Shown: positions 1 through 10,982 of the stretch, one piece after another
Position numbering within the stretch: position 1 is the first letter of the stretch
Layout: each line of letters begins with the position of its first letter
Assembly (NCBI RefSeq): GCF_964204645.1
Contig: NC_134026.1
Span: 29,530,650 to 29,594,649 of the forward strand
Length of the DNA stretch: 64,000 bases
Direction of reading: 5' to 3'
From: Tubulanus polymorphus
Lineage: Eukaryota; Nemertea; Palaeonemertea; Tubulaniformes; Tubulanidae
Program-made: the position numbers and the translations under genes
Notes under the pieces: generated by a model
What the model saw: only the letters and a program-made list of their open reading frames with translations
Told to the model about the DNA's origin: nothing
Database searches by the model: none

Positions 1-730
1 CCACCCCCCCAAAACCTACCACAAAACCTGTTCGAGTTAAAAGCGCCTCGTTAGTTAGATCTAGTCCATCGCCGCCACCCAGACCAATAAAGAGCGCAGG
101 GCCGAGTCGTTCTAGGGCCGCAGCAGTTGCGACTGAGCTTTCACGGCCTCAAGCTCCCACCCCAGGTCACCAAAAATCATGTCCATCTCCTAGAACATTG
201 CGTGCAAAGAGTGCCCCGGCTACTGGACGGTCGTTACCAACAAATCGTGAGAAAAAGCGTCCAACAACGGCGGCTTTAAAGATTAAACCATATTTGTCGA
301 CATACGATCTACAATTGAGTAAATATGGCTGGAGAATGGAAGTTCCGGCAGATCCATTAAATCTCAAGTGAGTTTATGTTCAAATCTTTACAACCAAATC
401 CTAGGAAAGACGTTCTGATCTTTCCTTGATATGTCTGTGTATTTAATGCAGAATTTTCAACGTGATATTTATTTTCGTTTCAGGCGTCCAATTATAGCAG
501 ATCGTCTCGCCTATGCGACCAAATGTACGGAACCGACTTTAGCCGGAGAACCACCGCGAGTTCATAAAGAATATTTCGACACGTTCTTTATGAATACGAT
601 ACCACGACGTAAAGCAACATTCACAATCAGCCCTGATTGGGCATCTGAAGTGCTTCATGCAAAACGAATAGAACTTCAAAAACGAGAAGGAATCAATTAT
701 AGATATAAAAACTTCTCATTTGCTTATTGA
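1..730 (+). CDS. 3' end of an uncharacterised protein (two exons seen)
   Basis: Two coding exons are visible: window start to 367 (frame from base 3) and 484-730, ending in TGA. The junction is a good GTGAGT donor and TTTCAG acceptor and rebuilds a Lys codon. The first exon encodes a Pro/Ser/Lys/Arg-rich, probably disordered stretch. It leads into a compact conserved-looking C-terminus of about 110 residues containing KYGWRMEVPADPLNL, RVHKEYFDT, ISPDWASE and a final NYRYKNFSFAY. I see no signal peptide, membrane segment or catalytic motif. I do not recognise the family; the basic Pro-rich tail plus short Tyr/Trp-rich motifs would suit a small axonemal or sperm microtubule-associated protein, but that is a guess. 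The N-terminus lies outside the window. Confidence 0.72.
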
Positions 731-1470
731 AATTAAACTATATATTCCTAGCGAATGAGGGAAGACCCCAATATACTGGCAAAAACGTTCCCAATAAGAT
801 GATTTCCACTTGGTTTAGTTGAGTACATAATGTTATATATAACTCACTTGGCGATCGAAAGAAATATTTTTCAAACTGCTATAAGATAAGTTATACAAGA
901 AATAAGGTGTGCATGGGGAATAGGTACGGGGTTTTACTCGTGTTTTTACCATTCGTCTGTGATAAACCTGGAACATACAGGCATTGGGATAATACGGGTT
1001 ATACTTAGAATCTTTTCAAATACTAAGATGTATTTTCTGGACTCTACTCGTTTTAGATTCTAACTAACTCCTTTTAACTTTCACGAAACCTTATCGGTAT
1101 CGCACACGGATCGTTATTTTTTATAGCCATTACGTATACATATCTTATTAAGAACGGATATCTATCAGAATTGTGTATGTATATTATATGATATTCTATT
1201 TACTGAGTTAAATAATAAAGATAATTGTTACCTACGAAATGGTTGTTACGCCAAGATATATGTAATTCACATAATTCGCAGGAAATTACGAAGTCAGTCT
1301 AATTCGAATTCTTAATCTTCCAGTGGTTTGAGATGACGGTTCCATTTCAAATTTATACATGAAATATTCGACAGATGGAAAGCGCAAATTGCACGCAAGG
1401 TGATAATTGCATTTCGAAGGTTAGTTAATTATTAACGCGTAGTTTCCGTAGCTTCCAAAATGCGATGTTT
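731..1470. other. 3' flank, no gene seen
   Basis: AT-rich sequence after the stop of the partial gene. An AATAAA at 1214-1219 could be its poly(A) signal but is about 480 bases downstream. No coding exon with splice sites is apparent on either strand. Confidence 0.4.
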
Positions 1471-2035
1471 AAGCCGAGATGCAACTTCAGAAGAAAAAGG
1501 TTGAGCGGATTTGAATTTATGAAGCTAGTTCAAAAATTTTGGAAAGAGCGTCTTCTTGAAAACATTTGGAAGAAATGCGATCAACACGTATTTTGACAAC
1601 GATGGACTAGAATTTATAGTAGAATAGTCACACTCAAATGTGGAGAAGAGGTGATATAACAAAAACCCAACATGTAAAAATTTAAAAGCAAAGTTTTTCA
1701 TCAAAGATTCCAAATCTAAGATCATCGCAAGCTGTTCATACTGTTGATAGGGACAAAAGCGTCACCGTCGCACAAGCAACTCAGTCTGTTCTTTCTGTAA
1801 TTAACCGAGTAGAGCGGAAAAACATTTTGGTGAGACAGAACGATAACCACACTCAAACGTGGTGAACGGATAATAAGATAAAAACCCACTATCTACAGAT
1901 TAAAAGACCTGACGATGATCTCTAGGGTGAGATCGAAACGTCGTGTATTCTATATATTTTAGATTGAATAAATAAATTCTTGTTTTTAAATACTTTTAAT
2001 CTGTAGATAGTGGGTTTTTATCTTATTATTTCGGT
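1470..2035 (+). repeat. Dispersed repeat with hammerhead-like motif and 35-bp hairpin arms
   Basis: A stretch at about 1620-1690 resembles 1845-1906: both have CACACTCAAA-TGTGG-like sequence followed by AACAAAAACCCA-like sequence, giving a degenerate direct repeat. Bases 1873-1906 (AAGATAAAAACCCACTATCT core) are repeated inverted and perfectly at 1993-2027, about 85 bp apart. The spacer carries the hammerhead-like core at 1909-1942 and an AATAAATAAATTC stretch. A second copy of the spacer plus right arm lies at 55538-55660 in an RTEL1 intron. Hammerhead motifs with direct repeats are known from Penelope-like elements and retrozymes. No reverse transcriptase is seen here, so this would be a non-autonomous remnant. 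Confidence 0.6.
1905..1948 (+). ncRNA. Hammerhead-ribozyme-like motif, copy 1
   Basis: CTGACGA (1909-1915) matches the CUGANGA core. It is followed by a 6-bp stem II, GATCTC 1917-1922 paired with GAGATC 1929-1934, then GAAACGTC (1935-1942). That gives GAAA, a two-base stem III (AC/GU) that could only close in a dimer, and a GUC cleavage triplet. One unpaired U between the core and stem II departs from the textbook consensus, and stem I pairing is weak (C-G, A-U, then a mismatch). Activity is therefore inferred, not shown. Confidence 0.45.
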
Positions 2036-5000
2036 GAGATAATCATGAAAGTTTTATTCTATACGCATTTATCTAATATGAAGCTATACATTATTCCTCT
2101 AAGTAGTATAATCGTCCTATTCTGTGTAGTTATCAAATGCTTTTATGGACGTAGACAATCACGACATTTCATCTATTCGTAATGATGCAAACCTTTTAAG
2201 AAACATAAACCGGTAATGCAGTATTCAGAGATGCTGTTTATGGTTCGGTATCAAAACCTAGCAACATATATTTTACGGTACGGTGTGAATTTATTATCGG
2301 CGATCTGATAAATATCGGCTAAAAATAACCACGAAACTGATCATCTCTAACAAAAGATCAGAATCGATTCATCCAGGTTGAGATTATCAGTGACTGATAG
2401 TTTGAAAAACAATGATAGGACAAAGCGACTACGTTTTTCAGCAACCGGCACTCGAACAATCAGAGTTACTCGTCTTAAGACAAGGTGGGATGGAGAGTGA
2501 CCGAGGGTGCACGTTAGAACTTAAGAATTGACGATAGGAGATTGAATGGCCTGGAACTGGTGACAAGAACATGCTACAGCATGAATTGATAGCTGGTGTT
2601 TTCTATTGCGCTGTGTTTTACGCATTCATCTTTCGTAATGTTTGGTGACATACGGAACACGTCAGATAAAAATTAAAACAAATTCCGCGAGCGTCAAACA
2701 ACCTCGGATTAGGCTATCATCTGGGATACCCATGTCTGTGAACATTGTTCGAAAGATAAAGCACGTCCGGTCGCGCTGTTTTACAACTAACAGCAATTTG
2801 TAAAACTAACGCCAATAAGCCCATAAGCCGCCATCCGACGCTGGAAATATTGACGTCAAATTAAAACCGTTATATCGGGATGAATGTGTGTTAGCAGTTT
2901 CCATCAGTGACAAACTACTGGTTATAATTAGCGCGGCGAATCTCGACCGATCTACGTAATCATTGGCGCCGAAATCGGTGTCACCACTGCGATTGGTCAT
3001 CAGTCATCATGACGTAGGTATCCGCAGTTACGGTTTACCTTATAAGCCGGGTCTGAAGCGTTCAGTAGATGATGATAGTTATAGAGATGATTACAAACTA
3101 ATGCTCATCGTGGCCAAATTAAACTGAATTTTTAGGATTGGGACACAACTTGGAAAGTAAGTGCTAGAATGGTTGTAAGAATGTTTATTTTGAGAATTTC
3201 TTGTTCTGATTTCTTCCCGTTATCTTGTTTTTAACAAAAATCTATGGTATGATGTATTTCGTTTTGTTTGTTTATTTTGAATGTTTTTTTTTAATATAAG
3301 GTAAATGACCAAATGATTCAAAGAAGCATTTTTGGATAATTTCCTTCTTCAATCATTTAATGTAGAAAATTGGTGTTATTTCAGTGTATCGATTTCGTAC
3401 CATCATCTGCCTAATAGTTTTTTAAGTAAAAATCAATCAACGAATAAAACAAACGACTGAAATAGAATATCCATAGAACAGATTTATACGAGTCGTTATA
3501 ATCGCTCATTTTTCTTTCCGTTCGAATTTTCGATCTCTCTAAATTCATGCCAGGACAGAATAAAAGTGTTTATAGAAGTAATAAGTTGTGTATTTGGCCG
3601 TTTGCGTTCTCGGCGTTAGGTCGTCAAGTATAGACGTCAATAATGAGTGAGAAAGCACTCTAAACTCCGTTCAAAACGGCTGCGATCAACTCGGATAACC
3701 ATTAGATCTGGACCTTAAAATGTTGTGACACTAACCCCTTGTTTCGCTCCCGGCAGGTGTGTGGTGGGTTTGTGAGAGACACAAAATCAAAGTATAAATC
3801 ACACTAAATCTATACCAATTAAATGAATAACAGGATCAATCCCTATTATAAGGGAGTGGTTTATACTTTCACGTATCTAGTTTTTTAGGACGTGGAGTTT
3901 CCGACTAAGTGGTCCACAATATTCGAGTTGTCAAGTTTGTCACTTGGACGCAGTTCAACTGCGATCTAATCCATTAGGTTAATGTTTTTACCAATACTGC
4001 TGTTACCACTATCAGAAATATCACGAAATGAACCTCTTTCAGTTCATGTGGTCGCCACGCTATGAATCTGTCCGTGCAATGTGTTACGTATTACAGGGAT
4101 TCGAATATCACAGATAATGAAATATACTGATGATATTGTATCGATTGCTGTATATCAAATTCGATGTTTGACATTTAGGGGACATCATTTGACAGCATGA
4201 ATCCATTGATAGATGATGATTGACTTCGTTTGATTGCTTTTAGGCGCCAAATCACGTCACAAAGTTACATCTCTAGATATAGAAACGTACGCTGTGACTA
4301 ATTATCATTATCATTATGACCTGATGACGTCAAAGTATGATCGATATGAATGATGATTACGTATACAGTGAAATATTCATTCAAAATCGATTCAAATAGA
4401 CAAATATATAATTCATTATAACTTGAAAAAATCTCGTTATATTATTATATGATACGATTTTTCTAACCCGAAGATTGCTGGGAATCCCGAATATTCAGTT
4501 ATTCTCACGCATTTCATTGAATGAGGTGAGTTGAAGCACCCGGATATTTTTCACATTGTTTATTAATCCACACACACATATGAGGACTCTTTCGGTAAAT
4601 GCATAGTCTAGAACTGTTTAATGATTTCAGAATAGCCAAATCGTCCCCGTCTCCGTTCTAACCTGGTCTAAAGCATATGAAAGACATCTCGTGTTTATTC
4701 GACCTTCGAATTCACAAAGTCTCACATCATTTAATAAGAACATTCATAATGTATTAATATCTACATATAGACTGGGGATGAATCATTTATAATAGCGAAT
4801 CGAGTAAAAGGTTGCCATATTTATGATCTATCATCGAAGGAATGGTCTTCTTTCCTTGGCTTCTAAATCAAATTCATTTCCGTAGACACAAATATATTGA
4901 CATTTCCTGTGTGAAGGTTTACATTGTTCTCAGAAAGTTGAATGTCAGCAGAATCTAAAGATCACACCCGGGACGCTTTGAAGTCTGCATCGAATATTTC

Positions 5001-7050
5001 TTTATATGGAAATCGATGAAATGAATGTATCTAATATATATCACGGTGGTTCTTATAGTTGTCACTTTTGAATTGCGATCAAAATGACACATTTCAAATT
5101 TCAGAATATGAAATATATGCGGTTATCTAAATGAAATAAACGGGGGAGAATCGTTATGGATTTTGTTGTGAATGCTTTAACTAAAGTTTAACTCCCTCGG
5201 GGTAAAATCCATGCGATATATGATCTTTAACATTAGCCGCCATTGGTCGTCAAGCCCAAGCTGCTAACTGAAGCAAAAATAGAGTCGAAAGCAACATTAC
5301 GGCCAACATGACGCAAGCGCTGTAAGTGTTTTCCCCACCGTCTCAGGTTTTTCATTGGTTCAGATTGATGCCATCTCGCGGTGGTCAGATTCACATTTTC
5401 AGAGGAAGCACACATCAGCTTGATTTATAAATGCGAACCTTTGCCCAACCCTGAGGTGTTGATTGTCTGTAGATTGGAAACAACGAGAGCAATAATTCCT
5501 GATTTGCCCAGTAATCAGAAACTAAACGTGACTGAACTCCAGTTGCCAACTTTCACGAATTACCAATTACAAACCAGTTTTCCGTCATCATAGACACAAT
5601 GACGAGCTATTTCCATCTTTTCGGGTGAACACGAGAACTTAAACAGCGACACGAGGTGTGATTTCCTAAGACAAGGTGTGAAATTGGCCTTTGGTAAGAC
5701 TATAGGATTTCAACTGCACAAACCTACGTCTAACCTTTCAGAAATTTTTGACTGTTACAAATATACAGAGTAAACATAAAATTGAGCAACTGAGCAAAGT
5801 GAAATTTTATTAAAAACTTTTCACAAATAGACTTTTAGATTTTGAGATCCGCCGTGGTAAAGCATTAACTGCATATTAATCACGTTACCGATTCTATCGC
5901 TCGTCGGGTTCAGCACTCATTTCATTTAGAGGAGTGATCATTGAAGAACTAGCAATCCGAATCAAAAGCACGCCTGAAGCGCGAAAAAAATCAGTGCATG
6001 ATTAGTTGTCTCATTGGTGAGCTGCTGGTGAAAATAAACATTGATGGAATCAGGAAGTTTTTAGCATTAATACCTTGGTTTCAATTATCTTCATGCCTCG
6101 TATAACGATTTATCTTGATATTGCCTGACGTTTAATTTGAAATGAAATTCTACCGCGTGAAACGAAACAAAATCGTTAATGGTCATTTTATATGAACCGA
6201 AAATCGAAAACCAGTGTGGCTGCTGTCGTCGGCAACTAGAGAATGAATGAGTAATGAGCCCGACTCGATCTAGACAGAGGTTTGTACATCTCAAATCAGA
6301 CAGTTTCTTGTCAAACAAAACGCCGTCAATTCTCTTGTCATTGTTGTTATTTCAAGAGGAAGAGATTTTCAGCGCGATGGTGAGTGTAGTTCCGCACTGT
6401 GTGATTCAGCTGTTTAGGAAATCAAGAAGTATTTGCGAATGTAATTTCATTTAATTGCCGGCAGGTATCATTCGAAAATTGAAACCCTACTAATTCCCGA
6501 TCAAATAAGCCACAGTCCCACGTATATTTCAACAAGATTTGTTTAGGAAAGGTACGTCATCAGGGAGAGAATATAATAGAACGTGCCGTATTGGAAGATA
6601 TGATCCAACCTGTATCGAATGTATAATGATTAATGCAGGAAACTCTCAATCGAATCTAACCTGGGTCTAGATTGGTTAAATGAGCAAACGTAAATCAAAG
6701 CTTTATCTTCAAATTAACATCGTTATTATTTTCTGAATACGAAGCACGTTTCATATTTACATATGGATACACACTGAGCCACGCGGTTCCAGATTCACCT
6801 CTAATTCTTGTTTCATAAAATATGACACAATCGGATATGAAGAATTGTTTGTGCTCTCCAGTTCCTTCATTTTCAAGGGTTTGCAAATCTACCCCACTAC
6901 TTACATATTCTACCAAATTCACTCCTGGCATATTCCATGTCTTATATTTTCAGACTTGGCATTTTCAGTACCTGGCATTTTCAGCATTCTCTTGTACCCC
7001 GAGCTGTAGTCGTATGTTTTTCACATGCATTATACCGCGTTAGTAGTTAA
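2036..7050. other. Long non-coding interval, possible intron/upstream region of the neuropeptide gene
   Basis: No exon with convincing codon structure was found. Short open frames (for example 5381-5593 + and 6091-6318 -) lack similarity and splice context. Perfect CRE palindromes TGACGTCA occur at 2851-2858 and 4325-4332. A TATA-like box lies at 3039-3046. If the donor at 3157 is real, most of this interval is the first intron of the neuropeptide gene. Confidence 0.4.
2851..3156 (+). promoter_or_regulatory. Candidate CRE/TATA promoter and 5' UTR exon
   Basis: The stretch has TGACGTCA at 2851-2858, a half-site TGACGTAG at 3010-3017, TATA-like CTTATAAG at 3039-3046 and an initiator-like TTCAGT at 3061-3066. 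About 90 bases later comes a strong splice donor, GTAAGTG, at 3157. The next acceptor before a start codon on this strand is the TTTCAG just before the neuropeptide ATG at 9624. CRE-rich TATA promoters with a remote untranslated first exon are common for neuropeptide genes. The link across 6.4 kb is inference. A competing TATATAAGG at 8681-8689 lies closer but lacks a good donor after it. Confidence 0.33.
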
Positions 7051-7053
7051 GTA

Positions 7054-7465
7054 CGGAAGCGATAAGGGGCCTCGAGATGTCGCGTTCCAACTCGACAAGT
7101 CGTCATATTTATGTCGACATACCGCGATATATCGCGTCAAGTGGACATGAATATGTCGATATATCGTGACGTTTGGACGACATATTTCGTTTTCACGACC
7201 ATTTTCCTCGCGACAAGTCGACATATTCATGACGACTTGAAACTCAGTCGTCATATCACTGGCGTCCTCGTCTTACATTTAGACGTGTCTTCAGATGACT
7301 TCTTGTCCCGTGGAAAATGGGCGAAAAAGTGAAATTTGTCGTGAAAACGTCACGATATATCGACATATTCATGTCGACGTGACGTGATATATCGCGATAT
7401 GTCGACATAAATATGGCGACTTGTCGAGTTGGAACGCGACATCTCGAGGCCCCTTATCGCTTCCG
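7054..7465. mobile_element. Long-armed MITE, TA-flanked
   Basis: The left arm (from CGGAAGCGATAAGGGGCC at 7054) and right arm (ending GGCCCCTTATCGCTTCCG at 7465) are near-identical inverted repeats of about 150 bp around a spacer of roughly 105 bp. TA dinucleotides at 7052-7053 and 7466-7467 look like a TA target duplication, as in Tc1/mariner-type insertions. The arms hold many short palindromes such as GTCGACAT and CGCGATATATCGCG. No transposase frame is present, so the element is non-autonomous. Confidence 0.8.
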
Positions 7466-7467
7466 TA

Positions 7468-9610
7468 GTTAGGGACCCCTAACTACCCGCGTATCATATG
7501 AAGACTAGATCAAACACAATGAAACCAACTAAAATAATCACTTATGTTTTGTGTAAATTGGAACATGTTACGTGCCGGTCGTTTCCTTCCGATTGTTTCA
7601 TGAATGGCCAACATCTAAAACGCCCATCCATTAGCTATGTTAGATCCAGTCTATCGAAGGATTTAATTTCACATTTTTATTGTATATCATTTTCATCGAA
7701 AAATCTTCAACCTCACATTTCAACGAGCTTTATTCTTCTTTGTTTGAATGTGTTAGTATGTGAAAAATATCTGCTTGTGTAAACAAATTGACGCATTTCG
7801 GCTTGTATTTGACTGGATATACGTGCACATACATAGCATCTCTAGGGGTGATCGGTAGGGCGCTAATATGCCGGTATGTAACGCAGGGATTGTCTGAGTG
7901 ATTGGATGAATGATACGGGATCAGCAACGTCTAATTCAAACTCATCTACGATCTTCCACATTTTGCGCAAAGCGAATGATTCTTCAATCTTAGATGTCAG
8001 CTCGTATACATCAGTAGTGTGATTGCAGACGCGGTGTGGTGATGTCCACAAGCTTCCATCGCTCTGACCGTTCCTTCATTCAACGACGCACAATCAGCTT
8101 TTTCCATAAACACCACAGAAACCGACGGGTTCCCAATTACAGTGAATCAAATCAATGCGCGAGAATAAGATATTTGTGAGGATGTAGAAAAAAGTATTCG
8201 TTTCCCTTTAAAAATAGAATGTCAAAAGCTGTAGCAGTTAAAGATAAATCCATCGTTCCACGCTTTCCGGAAAATAAAGTCATAATTTTTAGAAGATGCT
8301 ACTTTAGTCGTTTGGAGGAGCGTGATAATAAATTAGTCTCACGAGATTAATTGACCGTGTGATCTACACTGAAGAACTGTTTCTCCCTCAGTGACTACCT
8401 CACAACCGTACGAACGGAAGCGCGAGGAAAAGATAATTTGCTATCGTGCATTTTCTTCTGTAAAGCGAAATATAGATATTCAATTCATTAGTAATAACCA
8501 CACGAATCTGCGCATACAACAGATATACACATGTATTCTTTGAAGTTGAAGTAGGTAAAATGGTGTCATCACTTCTCCCAACGATCTAAAACGTTCTGTA
8601 CTTTGTTTGAGCTTAAGATGAGGATTACTTTAACAGAACTTTGCGAGAAATTTCTCCATTTCAAATGGAAGTTAAAGATCTATATAAGGCGCTTATAATG
8701 TACACACGTACTTCAATTTAGATTATGTTCGATGCAGAATCAAAACATTAGAATTCCTTAATCACTCAGGAGGATGTAGAAGATGTTATAAAGTTTTTAA
8801 ACTGGTCTAGCACTAAGACATTATCAATACGTGATATGCCTCTGGAAGAACCCTGTTCCCCTAAATCATTCATGCATGAGTTTATCTTTCATCCGAAGTT
8901 AGTCATGAATTAACCATATAATATTCGTTCGCTTATGGCGTTTAGACGACAAAATCTAAATACGCATATAAAGAGATAAAGAGAAGAAAAATTACTAGTT
9001 GATGGCGCTATCTGTTTGCAGTGGATTTGGCATAATTTTCTAATCTAGTTACACTGGGAAATTATACGATGCTCATTTTCTAGTCGCACACAAATATCCC
9101 CCAATGGGCAACACTGATCCAGACCATTATCACGTTCCCTGATATATGTGTATATGATATTTCATTAGACCCGAGGCTTCTCAATCCGGGACAGCTACGT
9201 ACGGCTATATTCTATAATTTGTATTAAAATTGACTGATATTTTTTAACGTTAATCTAGAAGATGTCATGAATTCGATTAACATGCAAATGCATGCATTTA
9301 TTCATAACCAACGAACGTGTACCAAAGAATTTTGTTAGTGAACTGGATAATTACATTTTGATTGATCTCATTAGAAAAACCTTTCACAGCTTTCACAAAC
9401 TGTCTTTTTCCGTCAAGCAGTTATATTTGGCTGTGTGCGAGACCCGGGTTCGAGCCCGGTTCGGTCCTGTAATTCGGTCACCATCACGCCTTGATACTCG
9501 TTACCCATAAAACCTCTATATTTTTCACCAAACGTAATTACAATTGAAGTTAAATTATGATGAAAATGGAAAGAGTCATTTTACTATCTCACTGATAAAA
9601 TAACGTTTTA
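7468..9610. other. Non-coding interval upstream of the neuropeptide start
   Basis: No exon recognised. It contains a TATATAAGG at 8681-8689 and a short tRNA-type B-box-like stretch (GGTTCGAGCCC) at about 9448-9458 with no acceptor or anticodon arms around it. An AG acceptor (TTTATTTCAG, ending about 9616) immediately precedes the neuropeptide start codon. Confidence 0.4.
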
Positions 9611-9623
9611 TTTCAGTTTAAAC

Positions 9624-10982
9624 ATGAGGTGTGAAGTATTGACATCCATTTTACTACTGACGACGTTAGAAGTGTTCCAGCCATACTCTATTTTAGCTAA
9701 AGGTAAGACACATAGTTAAAAACGTAGAATAGGTAACCATGATTTAGTGAATATGTTTCATAACTTATTTTTCTTGTGAAATTAGAAGATGAGAATATCA
9801 GTAAAAGACCATTTGGTCGCTTAAGTGGGCTGCGCAAAAGATTGGTGGATGAAATGGAAGAATCGAGTAGCGATGATGATAAAAGATCTAATCATTGGTA
9901 TCCTCAAGATGTGATAGATAGGTAAGTTCTGTAGGGATAAGACTGCAGTGATAACTAGAAATGTCTGTCAGTCGCTATGTAAAGTGTCGTGATTGCATTA
10001 CAGATTGTCTTACCGAATCATGTTGAAAAGAAATAATGCAGAGGAACAAAATGATGAAATTAACAAGCGGCCATTCGGTGGTATAACCAGAGGTTTTAAA
10101 AGAAATGATGAAAAAAGACCGTTTGGGCCGATCACCGATAAGCGACCATTTGGACCGATTACGGATAAGAGACCATTTGGACCGATCAGTTATGCTGATA
10201 AAAGGCCATTTGGACCGATCAGTTATGCCGATAAAAGGCCATTTGGGCCGATGACGAATAAGAGACCATTTGGACCGATCAGTTATGCTGATAAAAGACC
10301 ATTTGGGCCGTTTACAGATAAGAGACCATTTGGGCCGATCACGGATAAGAGACCATTTGGGCCGATCACGGATAAGAGACCATTCGGGCCGATTACGGAT
10401 AAGAGACCATTTGGGCCGATCACGGATAAGAGACCATTCGGGCCGATTACGGATAAGAGACCATTTGGGCCGATCACGGATAAGAGACCATTTGGGCCGA
10501 TCACGGATAAGAGACCATTTGGGCCGATCAGTTATGCTGATAAGAGACCATTTGGGCCGATCAGTTATGCTGATAAGAGACCATTTGGGTCGATCAGTTA
10601 TCCCGATAAGAGACCATTCGGACCGATCACAAGTCGTGCGAAGAAGCCCTTTGGACCAATTGGTCACGCAGCGAAGCGTCCATTTGGACCCATAACTGAT
10701 AGCAATAATAAACGGCCATTCGGTCCAATTTATGAAGCGAGTAAACGACCTTTCGGATCATTTTCGAGAAATCTAGCAAAACGATCTGGTTATGAAACTG
10801 GTCGCTTTAAGAGACCGTTTGGGTCGGTCACAAGAAGCAACGCGCAAAAACGACCGTTTGGATCTTCTACTAGACTCGATAAAAGACCATTTGCACCAAT
10901 AAATTACGCAGATAAAAGACCATTCGGTCCGATCACTAGGTGGCGCAAGAACGACGACATGAATAGTCCTTTATATTATTAA
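9624..10982 (+). CDS. Multi-copy PFG-type neuropeptide precursor (PFGPITD-like)
   Basis: Exons 9624-9702, 9786-9921 and 10004-10982 give 397 residues. The start is the first ATG after an acceptor; residues 1-24 or so form a signal peptide with a leucine-rich core. After cleavage the chain is almost entirely KR-separated units. I count 27 beginning PFG and one PFA: nine PFGPITD, five PFGPISYAD, and variants such as PFGPMTN, PFGPFTD, PFGSISYPD, PFGPIGHAA, PFGRLSGLR and a C-terminal PFGPITRWRK unit. One spacer peptide is SGYETGRF. None carries the Gly-Lys/Arg amidation signal, so the peptides should have free acids. This is the layout of a secreted neuropeptide or hormone precursor acting through a receptor not identifiable here. 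I cannot match PFGPITD to a named family. Poly(A) signal candidate at 11345-11350. Confidence 0.88.
10135..10640 (+). repeat. 27-bp coding tandem repeat in the precursor
   Basis: Units coding D-K-R-P-F-G-P-I-T are 27 bp long and nearly identical in DNA over about 10318-10525, where seven PFGPITD units follow each other. Variation is mostly silent (TTT/TTC, ATC/ATT). Units coding PFGPISYAD are 33 bp. Both flanks are more diverged, which fits expansion from the middle by unequal exchange. Confidence 0.85.

Noticed and set aside
5381-5593. 70-residue frame on the plus strand
   Set aside because: No homology recognised, no splice sites of matching phase, and the antisense overlaps another random frame.
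9440-9470. Possible tRNA gene (GGTTCGAGCCC B-box)
   Set aside because: No A-box, anticodon arm or acceptor stem at the right distances; at most a SINE or tRNA relic.
9975-10667. 230-residue open frame on the minus strand over the neuropeptide repeats
   Set aside because: It is the antisense shadow of the 27-bp coding repeat, giving a PKWSLIRDR-type repeat. The plus-strand frame has a signal peptide, splice sites and KR spacing; the antisense has none.
10270-10695. Second plus-strand frame (RDHLGRSRI-type repeat) over the same repeats
   Set aside because: A frame-shifted reading of the same 27-bp unit; no start context or splicing support.
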